A DNA stretch of 64,000 nt from Solirubrobacterales bacterium (lineage in GTDB: Bacteria; Actinomycetota; Thermoleophilia; Solirubrobacterales; Solirubrobacteraceae): the NCBI GenBank assembly GCA_025963965.1, contig JAOPZS010000134.1, positions 35,450-99,449 of the forward strand. Reading direction: 5' to 3'. Shown piece after piece: positions 8,929-17,140 of this stretch. Numbering within the stretch: position 1 is the stretch's first letter; every line of letters starts with the position of its first letter. Under the pieces are notes generated by a model. It saw only the letters and a program-made list of their open reading frames with translations, searched no databases and was not told the DNA's origin. The position numbers and the translations under genes are program-made.

Positions 8929-9594
8929 TCAGCCGGCGGCATTCTCCGCCGGCTCACGGGGCCCCCGCCGCCGGCGTGCGATCCAGTAGACGACGGCGAC
9001 GACGACGAGGGCGGCGATCGCGTAGTCGACGTACTTGAAGTTCGTGCTGACTTCCTTCCATTCGCTGCCGATGGCTTCCCCGGCGATCGCGAGACCCAGC
9101 ACCCAGGGCACGCAGCCGGCGAGCGTGAGCAGCGTGAAGCGCATGAACGGCATCTTCGCGACGCCGGCCGGGAGGGAGATGAACGTGCGGATGATCGGCA
9201 GCATGCGGCTGAAGAAGATCGCCCGGTCGCCGTATCTCGCGAACCAGCGATCCGCCCATTCGATGTGGCTCGGCTTGATGTGCAGCCAGTGGCCATGACG
9301 TTCGACCAGCTCGAGGCGCCCGGCACGTCCCACCCCATAGGCGATCCACGAGCCCACCAGGTTGCCGAGCACGCCCGCGACGACGATCCCCACGAGGGTC
9401 AGGTGGTGGTGGGGGTGGCTCGCTCCGGGATCGGCGACTGCGAACCCTGCGAACAGCATCGTCGCCTCCGAGGGGATCGGGATGCAGGCGCTCTCGGCCA
9501 CCATCAGCACGAAGATCGCCGGCAGGCCCGCGTCGCGGACGAAATGCCAGGCGGTGTTGATGAGCGACTCCGATATCGAGGCGAGGACCAGCAC
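8929..9594 (-). CDS. DedA family (VTT/SNARE-associated) membrane protein
   Basis: 221 residues from GTG 9594. Hallmarks of DedA proteins are visible: the early acidic/Pro motif ESACIPIPSE, the re-entrant-loop region with GNLVGSWIAYGVGR, and the basic motif FFSRMLPIIRTFISLPAGVAKM, with several hydrophobic helices and an Arg-rich C-terminus. DedA proteins are undecaprenyl-phosphate or phospholipid transporters/flippases needed for envelope integrity, so placement beside polysaccharide genes makes sense. A TATCGT box lies 10 nt before the start. The reading frame is open further upstream but that part shows no family similarity. Confidence 0.85.
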   Translation of the reverse strand: MLVLASISESLINTAWHFVRDAGLPAIFVLMVAESACIPIPSEATMLFAGFAVADPGASHPHHHLTLVGIVVAGVLGNLVGSWIAYGVGRAGRLELVERHGHWLHIKPSHIEWADRWFARYGDRAIFFSRMLPIIRTFISLPAGVAKMPFMRFTLLTLAGCVPWVLGLAIAGEAIGSEWKEVSTNFKYVDYAIAALVVVAVVYWIARRRRGPREPAENAAG

Positions 9595-9693
9595 GGGCCG
9601 GCCAACGATACAGACCGGCCTTCCCGTGCGGATGAGAATTCCCTCGCGCCGCGCACGGGATCGCTCGCCGCCTGCCGGTAGCGTCCGTCGGCG

Positions 9694-10755
9694 ATGCGCG
9701 TCTGGATCGACCTCACGAACAGTCCCCACGTGCTCGTCATGCGACCCGTGATCGAGCGCCTGCGCGCGGAGGGCCACGAGGTCGACGTGACCGCCCGGGA
9801 CTTCGCCCAGACGCTCGAGCTGTGCGATCGCCTCGGCATCGAGCACACGGCGATCGGGCATCACCGCGGCGGCCGCCTGGGCGCCAAGGCGACCGGGCTG
9901 GCCTCGCGCACGGCGGCGCTCGTGCGCTGGGCGCGACGGCACCACCGGTTCGACATCGCTCTCGGCCACGGCTCCAACGACGTGACGCTCGCCGCCGCGC
10001 TGCTGCGAATCCCGAGCTCGACGATGTTCGACTACGAGTGGGCGGCGGTCCAGCACAACGTCAACTGCCGCCTCGCGGCGGCCGTCGTCGTGCCCGAGGC
10101 GATCCCACCGGAGCGCCTGGATCGCTACGGCGCAGCGGGCAAGCTGCGCCGCTACCCGGGGCTGAAGGAGGAGTACTACCTGTCGGACTTCGAGCCCGAT
10201 CCCGGTGTGCCCGCGGAGCTCGGCCTCGACGTCTCGCGGCCGATCGTCGTCGTGCGCACGCCGCCCGAGCTGGCCCTCTACCACCGCTTCGAGGGGGACG
10301 TGTTCGGCGCGGTGATCGAGCGCCTGCGGGCGGCCGGCGAGCAGGACGGCCTGCAGACCGTGGCCCTGCCGCGCGTGGCGGCACAGCGCGCTCAGCTGGC
10401 GGCGATCCCGGGCTTCGTCGTGCCCGAGCGCGCGATCGACGCGCAGTCGCTGATCGCCGCCGCGGAGCTGGTGATCTCAGCCGGGGGCACGATGAACCGC
10501 GAGGCCGTAGCGCTCGGCACGCCCGTCTACACCACCTTCCAGGGACGGCTCGGGGCAGTCGATGAGCAGTTGATCGCACAGGGCCGGCTGCGCATGCTCG
10601 AGGACGCTGCCGCCCTGGAGATCCCGACCGCCGGCGGCGGCGCTCGCGCCCCGCGCGTGAGGCGCGATCCCGGAGCGCTCGTCGATCTGCTGCTTTCGCC
10701 GCTGTCGGGCGCCGGACGCCCCGCCGGCGTCTCAGCCGCGACAGACGCGCCCTAG
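9694..10755 (+). CDS. DUF354 protein (MurG-like glycosyltransferase fold)
   Basis: 353 residues from ATG 9694. The N-terminus MRVWIDLTNSPHV and the C-terminal sugar-nucleotide-like motif SAGGTMNREAVALGTPVYTTF are characteristic of DUF354, a family with the GT-B fold of MurG/UDP-GlcNAc epimerase. It often sits in polysaccharide loci of archaea and actinobacteria; substrates are not known. It opens the exopolysaccharide locus and is followed 18 bp later by the 4,6-dehydratase. A TAGCGT box 9 nt before the ATG suggests a very short leader. Confidence 0.85.
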   Translation: MRVWIDLTNSPHVLVMRPVIERLRAEGHEVDVTARDFAQTLELCDRLGIEHTAIGHHRGGRLGAKATGLASRTAALVRWARRHHRFDIALGHGSNDVTLAAALLRIPSSTMFDYEWAAVQHNVNCRLAAAVVVPEAIPPERLDRYGAAGKLRRYPGLKEEYYLSDFEPDPGVPAELGLDVSRPIVVVRTPPELALYHRFEGDVFGAVIERLRAAGEQDGLQTVALPRVAAQRAQLAAIPGFVVPERAIDAQSLIAAAELVISAGGTMNREAVALGTPVYTTFQGRLGAVDEQLIAQGRLRMLEDAAALEIPTAGGGARAPRVRRDPGALVDLLLSPLSGAGRPAGVSAATDAP

Positions 10756-10760
10756 GCGCT

Positions 10761-10766
10761 TACAAT
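10761..10766 (+). promoter_or_regulatory. -10 box TACAAT for a leaderless transcript
   Basis: TACAAT lies 7 nt before ATG 10774, placing the expected transcription start on or next to the start codon. No Shine-Dalgarno sequence is present. This would give an internal promoter inside the polysaccharide locus. Confidence 0.6.
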
Positions 10767-10773
10767 CTTCAAA

Positions 10774-12876
10774 ATGCGCCGACGGATCCGCTCGGCGGCC
10801 TTCCCGATCCATCGTCACTCGCTGCCACAGCTCGCAGTGGACGGGGCTCTGGTCGCGCTCGCGTACTACCTCGCCTTCCAGCTTCGCTTCAACAGCGGCC
10901 CGCCGAAGCACTATGAAGAGCTGCGCTCGGCGACGATGTGGTGGGTGCTCGCCGGCAGCCTCCCGGTGCTCGTGCTCAGCGGCGTCTACCAGCGCCGCTG
11001 GCGCTACGCCGGACAGCGCGACTACGAGGCCGTCGTGCGCGCGGTGGTGCTGATCGTGCTGCTGACCGTTGTCGCGGTTGAGATCTTCAGGCCGACGCAC
11101 GCCTATCCGCCGCAGGCGGAGGGCCACCACGCGACGGTCGCGGTGGTGCTGCCCAACGGCGTGATCGTGCTCTATGCGCTGCTGGCACTGGCCTTCCTCG
11201 TCGGTGTCCGCGGCCTTGCCCGGACGATCTACGAGCGGCGGCCCCTTGCCGCCTTCCGCTCCTCGCGCAAGGGCGAGCGCACGATCCTGATCGCCGGAGC
11301 CGGCGAGGGCGGGCGGATGGTGCTGCGCGAGATCCTTCGCAACCGCGAGCTGGGGATGGCGCCCGTCGGCTTCCTCGACGACGACCCTTCCAAGCACAGG
11401 CTGCGCTTCGACGGCGTGCGCGTGCGTGGCGACACCGAAGGCGATCTGCCGCGGATCCTCGACGAGGCGGAGCCCGACGAAGTGATCATCGCGATTCCCT
11501 CCGCGCCGGGCTCGACGCGCGCGCGGATCGTCAAAGAGTGCCGCCAGCGCGGCATTCCGGTGCGCACGCTACCAACGGTCTTCGAGCTGCTGCAGACGCG
11601 AGGCATGCTCGCCAGGCAGGTGCGCGAGGTGCGCGTCGAGGACGTGCTCGGCCGCGAGCCTGTCCACATGGAGCTCGAGCGGGTCGGGAGCTATCTGGCC
11701 GGCCAGGTCGTGCTGGTGACGGGCGCGGGCGGCTCGATCGGCTCGGAGCTGTGCCGGCAGATCGCCCGCGTCGAGCCGCACCGGATCGTGCTGCTCGACC
11801 ATGCCGAGGACAACCTCTTCTCGATCCTGCGGGAGCTGCAGGAGGAGCGCCACGTGCCCGAGTCGATGCTCGCCGCGGTGCTGGCCGACTGCAAGGAAGA
11901 GGAGCGCATGCGAGAGGTCTTCAGCGAGCACCGTCCGGACGTCGTGTTCCACGCCGCGGCGTACAAGCACGTGGGCCTGATGGAGGCCAACCCGGTCGAG
12001 GCGGTGCGCAACAACGCGATCGCCACCCAGGTCGTCGCGCATGTGGCGGGCGGCAGCGGCACCGCCCGGTTCGTGCTCGTCTCCACCGACAAGGCCGTCG
12101 CCCCGGCGACTGTGATGGGCGCCTCCAAGGCGCTCGCCGAGTACGCGCTCGAGGCGGCCACGGCTCGCTTTCCCGAGACGCGCTATGCGGCCGTGCGCTT
12201 CGGCAACGTGCTCGGCTCGTCCGGCAGCGTCGTGCCGATCTTCCGCCGCCAGATCGAGCGCGGCGGCCCGGTGACGGTGACCGACGATCGCATGACGCGC
12301 TACTTCATGACGATCCCGGAGGCGGTGCAGCTGATCATCCGCTCGGGCTCGCTCGCGGGGGCACGCGCAGCGCAGAACGGCGCGCGGCGCCCGCGCATCT
12401 CCGAGGGCGGTGCCGCAGACGTGTTCGTGCTCGACATGGGCGAGCCGGTACGGATCGTCGAGCTGGCGCGCGCGATGATCGAGCTGTCGGGCCTGGACCC
12501 GGATCGCGACATCGACATCGAGATCGTCGGCAGCCGGCCGGGCGAGAAGCTGCACGAGCAGCTGTTCAACAGCTACGAGCGGGCGCGCCCCACCGACGCC
12601 GAGAAGATCCTGCGCGCCGAGCGCGAGCCGCTCGGCCTGCCGGCGGTGGAATCGATGTTCGCCGAGATCAGGCTGCTGGTGCTGGAGGGAGACGCAGCCG
12701 GGCTCGCCGCGAAGGTCTCAGAGCTCTCACGCGAGCTGCGCGACGGCGGTGAGCAGCCGCCCGCGACGCCCGCCCCGGCGCGCTCGGACGCCGAGCAGCG
12801 CGGTGGCGCGCCCGCCGCAACGCCGTCCGGGCAGCGCGGTGCGCCTGAGCCCCTCGTACACTCCCCGGATTCATGA
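10774..12876 (+). CDS. Membrane nucleotide-sugar 4,6-dehydratase (WbpM/PglF/CapD family)
   Basis: 700 residues. About four N-terminal membrane helices precede a first Rossmann domain (from ~170, ILIAGAGEGGRMV) and a catalytic SDR domain (from ~309, VTGAGGSIGSEL). The active site has the Met-x3-Lys pair (M448, K452 in VMGASKALAE) after TDKAVAPAT, typical of long inverting or retaining UDP-GlcNAc 4,6-dehydratases rather than Tyr-x3-Lys epimerases. It makes the keto-sugar precursor of di-amino or deoxy sugars in glycans, at the cytoplasmic membrane face. Its stop overlaps the next gene (ATGA). Confidence 0.93.
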   Translation: MRRRIRSAAFPIHRHSLPQLAVDGALVALAYYLAFQLRFNSGPPKHYEELRSATMWWVLAGSLPVLVLSGVYQRRWRYAGQRDYEAVVRAVVLIVLLTVVAVEIFRPTHAYPPQAEGHHATVAVVLPNGVIVLYALLALAFLVGVRGLARTIYERRPLAAFRSSRKGERTILIAGAGEGGRMVLREILRNRELGMAPVGFLDDDPSKHRLRFDGVRVRGDTEGDLPRILDEAEPDEVIIAIPSAPGSTRARIVKECRQRGIPVRTLPTVFELLQTRGMLARQVREVRVEDVLGREPVHMELERVGSYLAGQVVLVTGAGGSIGSELCRQIARVEPHRIVLLDHAEDNLFSILRELQEERHVPESMLAAVLADCKEEERMREVFSEHRPDVVFHAAAYKHVGLMEANPVEAVRNNAIATQVVAHVAGGSGTARFVLVSTDKAVAPATVMGASKALAEYALEAATARFPETRYAAVRFGNVLGSSGSVVPIFRRQIERGGPVTVTDDRMTRYFMTIPEAVQLIIRSGSLAGARAAQNGARRPRISEGGAADVFVLDMGEPVRIVELARAMIELSGLDPDRDIDIEIVGSRPGEKLHEQLFNSYERARPTDAEKILRAEREPLGLPAVESMFAEIRLLVLEGDAAGLAAKVSELSRELRDGGEQPPATPAPARSDAEQRGGAPAATPSGQRGAPEPLVHSPDS

Positions 12877-14453
12877 GCGTATCGCTGCTCGCCTTCTCGG
12901 TATCGAGCACCTTCACGAAGATCGGCGCGATCGTCGCCTTCGCCGGTCTGCTCGGAATTGCCGTCCTCTCGCTGCTCGTCTTCTCCCAGGCGCGTGAGAT
13001 CAGGCGGTTGCGCGAGTGGGCCGGCCGCGCCCCTGAGCGCGCCGCCGACATGGAGCAGCGCGTGTCCTCCGCCGCAGCTGCGCGCGTGCAGCAGGGCGCC
13101 GCTCCGCAGGCGGTTCGCACCGTTCCCCGCGCTCAGCCGATCCACACCCGACCGGCGCCCCCGGGCGGCGCGGCGACGCCGGCAGCTCCAGGGGCCGCCG
13201 TGAGCGCAGCCGGCACCCCCGCCGCGCCGATCCCGCCTCCGGTGGCGACGCCCGTCGGGGCGAGCGCCGCCACGGCTCCGGCAACCGCCGCTGCGGGAGC
13301 CCCGCCACCACCGGGAGCGCCCGGGACACCCGCCCCAGCCACCGCTGTCCCGGCGACCGGGGGACCGGGCTCGCCGGGTCAGCCCGACCAGCGCCCGCAG
13401 CCGATCCCGTGGCAGCAGCCGGCAGCGCCCGCCAAGGGGACCCCGGCGCCGCCGCCGCTCGGTGCCCCCGCCTCCGCTGCCGCGACGCAACGGGCGCAGA
13501 CTCAGCCGGGTCAGCAGAACGGCGCGCCGCCGGCGCAGGCACAGCCCGGCGTCCCGCCGGCCCCGGCCCCGGCGACAGCCGCCGCTGCGGCGGGAGCCGG
13601 CACTGCGAGCAGGGCGGCGAGCCCCGCCACGCCCCCACCGCGCTCGCCGAGCACCGCACCACCGGCCGCGCCCCGCTCTCCGAGTCCGCCGCCTTCGACG
13701 AGTCCACCGGGTTCGCCGCAGCCGGCTCAGGCACAGGGTCCCGCCGGCACGGTTCCGCCCGCCCCGGCCCCCGCGCAGCCGGTCGAGCGACAGCGTCCGC
13801 CCCTGCCGCCCGCGCCCGCGGCGCCGCGACGTGAGCCGGCCCGAGGCGAGGCGGCGGGAGCTTCGGCGGCCGCGTCGCGCACGACCACCGCCGGCGCCGC
13901 GCAAGCGGCAGAGCCGTCAAGCCGCGGGCGCCCGTCCCATGAACGACGGGGCGGATCGCGCGGCCGGATCGCGCTCCTCGCGCTCGGCGCCGCGATCATC
14001 GTCGCGCTGGTCCTCGTGCTCGCCACGAAAGGCGGCTCGTCGGGAGCCAAACACCCGAGCAGCTCGGCCGCGCAGACGGGCACGGCGACGACAACGGCCG
14101 CCAAACACCACAACGGCTCGAAAGCCGCTCCTAAACAGGCGAAAGCGACACCACCTGCCGAAACGAGCGTGGTCGTGCTCAACGGCACCGAAACACCGGG
14201 GCTTGCGCACCGCCTGTCCACCGAACTGCAGCAGAACGGCTACTCCCAGGCGAACGCGTTGTTCGCCCACCCTCCGGGCTCCAACGAAGTCACGGTCGTC
14301 GAGTACGCGGGTGGCCACCAGCCAGACGCCGCCCAGGTCGCGCGCTCGTTGTCGGTCAGCCACGTCCAGCCGATGGAACAGGGCGTCGCCCAGCTGGCCG
14401 GCTCGGCGAAGGTGGTGGTCGTCGCCGGCGCCGACAAGGCGACGACCCCATAG
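12873..14453 (+). CDS. LytR_C-domain membrane protein with ~300-residue Pro/Ala-rich linker
   Basis: 526 residues, starting in an ATGA overlap with the dehydratase. A first hydrophobic segment (about 13-36) is followed by a basic stretch and a ~300-residue Pro/Ala-rich, probably disordered region. A second helix (about 363-385) precedes the C-terminal LytR_C domain (about 430-520, starting SVVVLNGTETPGLAHRLS). LytR_C domains accompany LCP enzymes that attach polymers to peptidoglycan, but no LCP catalytic domain is present. Codon usage and charge suggest the Pro/Ala linker is cytoplasmic and LytR_C outside. It may help couple polysaccharide to the wall; function is inferred. Confidence 0.8.
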   Translation: MSVSLLAFSVSSTFTKIGAIVAFAGLLGIAVLSLLVFSQAREIRRLREWAGRAPERAADMEQRVSSAAAARVQQGAAPQAVRTVPRAQPIHTRPAPPGGAATPAAPGAAVSAAGTPAAPIPPPVATPVGASAATAPATAAAGAPPPPGAPGTPAPATAVPATGGPGSPGQPDQRPQPIPWQQPAAPAKGTPAPPPLGAPASAAATQRAQTQPGQQNGAPPAQAQPGVPPAPAPATAAAAAGAGTASRAASPATPPPRSPSTAPPAAPRSPSPPPSTSPPGSPQPAQAQGPAGTVPPAPAPAQPVERQRPPLPPAPAAPRREPARGEAAGASAAASRTTTAGAAQAAEPSSRGRPSHERRGGSRGRIALLALGAAIIVALVLVLATKGGSSGAKHPSSSAAQTGTATTTAAKHHNGSKAAPKQAKATPPAETSVVVLNGTETPGLAHRLSTELQQNGYSQANALFAHPPGSNEVTVVEYAGGHQPDAAQVARSLSVSHVQPMEQGVAQLAGSAKVVVVAGADKATTP

Positions 14454-14461
14454 CCGGCTTC

Positions 14462-15217
14462 CTGGACATCCCCGAGCGGACGGTCAAGCCGCGCGAGCAC
14501 GGCCTCACGCACGTGATCGACCGCGGCCTGTCGGTCGCCGAGGTGGACGGGCTGCTCGAGGTTGCGGGGCCGAGCGTCGACATCGTCAAGCTCGGCTGGG
14601 GCACGGCGGTCGTGTCGGCCAACCTCCAGGAGAAGCTCGCCCGCTATGAGGCACACGGGATACCGGTCGTGCTCGGCGGCACGCTCACCGAGGTGGCGAT
14701 CCGCCAGGGCCGCGTCGACGGGCTCGTCGCCTGGCTGCGGGAGCTCGGGCTGCGCCACGTCGAGATCTCCGACGGGACGATCGAGCTGGAGGCGCAGGCC
14801 AAGCGCGAGCTGATCGAACGGCTCTCGCCCGAGTTCACGGTCTTCGCCGAGGTCGGCAGCAAGGACGTCGACTTCATCATGGCCCCGTACGTGTGGGTCG
14901 AACAGATCGAACGCGACCTGGACGCCGGCGCCTGGAAGGTGATCGCCGAGGCCCGCGAGTCGGGCACGGCCGGCATCTATCGCGCCAACGGCGAACCGCG
15001 CACCGGGCTGATCGAGGAGATCGCGCACTCGATCGACCACAGGCGGCTGATCTTCGACGCGCCGCTCCAGGCCCAGCAGGTGTGGCTGCTCAAGCACTTC
15101 GGCACCGAGTGCAATCTCGGCAACATCGCCCCAGCCGACGTGCTCTCGCTGGAGACGCTGAGACTGGGGCTGCGCTCCGACACCGTCGAGCGCTTCGCGC
15201 TGGGCGGCGGCGATTGA
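14462..15217 (+). CDS. Phosphosulfolactate synthase (ComA) family protein
   Basis: About 251 residues. The sequence follows the ComA TIM-barrel family: HGLTHVIDRGL, DIVKLGWGTA, VLGGTLTE, EISDGTIEL, FAEVGSKD, EARESGTAGIY, IFDAPL and ETLRLGLRSDT. In methanogens ComA joins phosphoenolpyruvate and sulfite for coenzyme M; bacterial relatives probably make sulfolactate or act on another nucleophile. The first ATG/GTG/TTG is GTG 14513, which would cut off the conserved GLTHVID segment. The true start is therefore upstream, most simply CTG 14462, 8 nt after the preceding stop. It overlaps the next gene (TTGA). Confidence 0.72.
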   Translation: MDIPERTVKPREHGLTHVIDRGLSVAEVDGLLEVAGPSVDIVKLGWGTAVVSANLQEKLARYEAHGIPVVLGGTLTEVAIRQGRVDGLVAWLRELGLRHVEISDGTIELEAQAKRELIERLSPEFTVFAEVGSKDVDFIMAPYVWVEQIERDLDAGAWKVIAEARESGTAGIYRANGEPRTGLIEEIAHSIDHRRLIFDAPLQAQQVWLLKHFGTECNLGNIAPADVLSLETLRLGLRSDTVERFALGGGD

Positions 15218-15747
15218 GCGCAGCGGCGGCGGGCGCAGAGGGTGACGCCGAAAGTGGGGATGGGCAACGCGACGGCGTCGACCCGCTGGGCAGCGCCGTG
15301 TTCGCGGTGCTCGTCCTCGCATGCCTTCTCGCGTTCTTCCTGACACAGCGCCTGAAGCACGCGCCGACGGTCGTGCCGTCCTTCCAGCTGACGTCGAACT
15401 TCTCACCGACGCCGGCCGGGCGCCACAAACAGGAGCAGATCTCGTTCAAGCTCTCGCACGCCGAACGCGCGACCGTGGCCGTGATCGACTCGCATGGCAA
15501 CGTCGTCGCGACGCTGCTGCGCGGCTATCCGGTGCCGCGCTACAAACAGCTCTCGCTGCGCTGGAACGGGCGCCGCGGAACGGCTCGTGGCTACGTCACA
15601 CGGACGACCCCGGCGGGCCACCGCTACCTGGTGCCCGGCAACGGCGGACGCCTCGCGCCTGCCGGTGAATATCGGGTGCGCCTGAAGCTGAGCGGCCAGG
15701 CCAACCCGGTGCTCTCGCCGAAGAGCTTCACGCTGGTCCGGCGATGA
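15214..15747 (+). CDS. Membrane-anchored protein with FlgD-like Ig domain
   Basis: 177 residues from TTG 15214, overlapping the ComA-family stop; the frame upstream of this is only a shadow. After a ~25-residue acidic N-terminus comes one membrane helix (about 26-46), then an extracytoplasmic beta-rich domain. The pattern ISFKLSHAERATVAVID..G.VV.TLL, LRWNGR and PAGEYRVRLKL resembles FlgD-type Ig-like folds. No enzyme motif is seen. It lies between the ComA homologue and the polymerase with 4-bp overlaps at both ends, so it is surely co-translated. A structural role in polymer export or assembly is plausible but inferred. Confidence 0.75.
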   Translation: MSAAAAGAEGDAESGDGQRDGVDPLGSAVFAVLVLACLLAFFLTQRLKHAPTVVPSFQLTSNFSPTPAGRHKQEQISFKLSHAERATVAVIDSHGNVVATLLRGYPVPRYKQLSLRWNGRRGTARGYVTRTTPAGHRYLVPGNGGRLAPAGEYRVRLKLSGQANPVLSPKSFTLVRR

Positions 15748-17138
15748 GCGGCCTGGCCGCGACCAGCCTGCCCTCGACCGGGACGCTGCTGGCGCTGCTG
15801 GCGGCGGCGGCGGTGCTCGTCGCGGCGCTCGCGGCGGTGATGCGGCGATGGCCTGAAGCGTTCCCGCTGCTGGCCGTCGTCGCGCTGCCCTTCCGCGTTC
15901 CGGTGGCGGCGGACGGCCGAACGGTCAACCTGTTGATCCCGCTGTATCTCGTGATCGCCGCGGGCACCGTCGCGCACCTGCTGGCGCCGCTGCTCGAACG
16001 GCGCCGCCTGGCGCCGGCGCCGCAGGCCGTGGCGCCCGAGGGGCAGGCCGGGCCGCCGGCGAGGCGAGAGGTGGCATGGCTGGGATGGCTGCTGCTCGGC
16101 GCGGTTGCGCTGTACGTGCTGCAGATCTCCTACTCGGCGGATCGCGCGAAGGCCGCGGAGAACGTCGCGTTCTTCTACGTGCCGTTCGGGCTCCTCTTCG
16201 TGCTGCTGCGCGACGTGCGGTGGACGCCGCGTCTGCTGCGGCGCTGCCTTGGCCTGCTCGTCGGGATCGCCGTCGTGCTGGCCGGCGTGGGCTTCGTCGA
16301 GTACTACCGCAAGAGCCTGTTCCTGAACCCGAAGCTGGTCGCGGCCAACCAGTACGACAACTACTTCCGCGTCAACTCGCTGTTCTTCGACCCGAGCATC
16401 TACGGGCGCTTCCTGATGCTCGTGATGATCGGCGTCACGACCGCAGTGCTGTGGGGGGCGCGCCGTGAGGCGCAGGTCGGGGCGGCGGTGCTGGCGTGGC
16501 TGCTGGCGGGGCTCGTGACGAGCTTCTCGCAGTCGAGCATCGTCGCGCTGCTGCTCGGCCTGGTCGTGCTGGCGGCGTGGCGCTGGAGCGTGCGCGGGAC
16601 GGTGATCGCCGCCGCGGGGCTGCTGCTGGTGGCCGTCGCGTTGCTGGCACTGGCCCCGAGCAGCTGGCACTTCGGGCTGGGGGGCAGGAAAGGCTCGGCT
16701 GAAAACGCGACGAGCGGACGGGCCGCGCTGGTCGAAGGCGGCCTGGAACTGTTCGCCGACCGGCCCGTGCAGGGGTACGGGTCAGGGTCCTTCGAACGGG
16801 AGTACAAAAGCCACAGGACCGGCAGCCAGGCGACGGCACAGAACGCGACATCCGCCTCGCACACGATCCCGGTGACGATCGCAGCCGAGCAGGGGCTGCC
16901 CGGCCTGCTCGTCTACGTGGCGCTGCTGGCCGTGGCGTTCCTCGTGCTGTTCAGAGGCGCCGGGCGCTCGCCGCCCCGGATCGCGATCGCGGCCGCGTTC
17001 GCGGCGCTGGTGCTGCACACGTGGACTTACGCCGACTTCCTCGAGGATCCCTTCACCTGGGCGCTGCTGGCGATCGGCGTGGCGCTCGCCCGCGCGCAGC
17101 GAGAGCCCGCAGCGACGCCCACCGCGAATACCGTCTAG
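15744..17138 (+). CDS. O-antigen ligase/polymerase (Wzy-like) membrane protein
   Basis: 464 residues, strongly hydrophobic with about ten or more membrane helices and one large loop around residues 310-380. That loop contains GRAALVEGGLELFADRPVQGYGSGSFE and SHTIPVTIAAEQGLPGLLVY, features of the Wzy_C/O-antigen ligase superfamily. It would polymerise lipid-linked repeat units or ligate glycan outside the membrane. ATG 15744 overlaps the previous stop by 4 bp. The flippase follows after 2 bp, giving the usual Wzy-Wzx pairing. Confidence 0.87.
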   Translation: MSGLAATSLPSTGTLLALLAAAAVLVAALAAVMRRWPEAFPLLAVVALPFRVPVAADGRTVNLLIPLYLVIAAGTVAHLLAPLLERRRLAPAPQAVAPEGQAGPPARREVAWLGWLLLGAVALYVLQISYSADRAKAAENVAFFYVPFGLLFVLLRDVRWTPRLLRRCLGLLVGIAVVLAGVGFVEYYRKSLFLNPKLVAANQYDNYFRVNSLFFDPSIYGRFLMLVMIGVTTAVLWGARREAQVGAAVLAWLLAGLVTSFSQSSIVALLLGLVVLAAWRWSVRGTVIAAAGLLLVAVALLALAPSSWHFGLGGRKGSAENATSGRAALVEGGLELFADRPVQGYGSGSFEREYKSHRTGSQATAQNATSASHTIPVTIAAEQGLPGLLVYVALLAVAFLVLFRGAGRSPPRIAIAAAFAALVLHTWTYADFLEDPFTWALLAIGVALARAQREPAATPTANTV

Positions 17139-17140
17139 CC

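Noticed and set aside
2731-9038. Very long antisense frames opposite pbpA, pknB and the second kinase (e.g. 2731-4293, 4148-6358 minus; 7332-9038 plus)
   Set aside because: In sequence this GC-rich, stop codons are rare in shadow frames. The translations are Arg/Gly/Ala-rich with no motifs, while the opposite strands encode complete enzymes.
9694-10755. Assigning the DUF354 gene as MurG or UDP-GlcNAc 2-epimerase
   Set aside because: The fold is related, but the N-terminal WIDLTNSPHV signature is DUF354-specific and the catalytic residues of those enzymes are not evident.
14513-15217. GTG 14513 as the start of the phosphosulfolactate-synthase homologue
   Set aside because: It would remove the conserved HGLTHVIDRGL segment that matches the family N-terminus, so initiation must be upstream.
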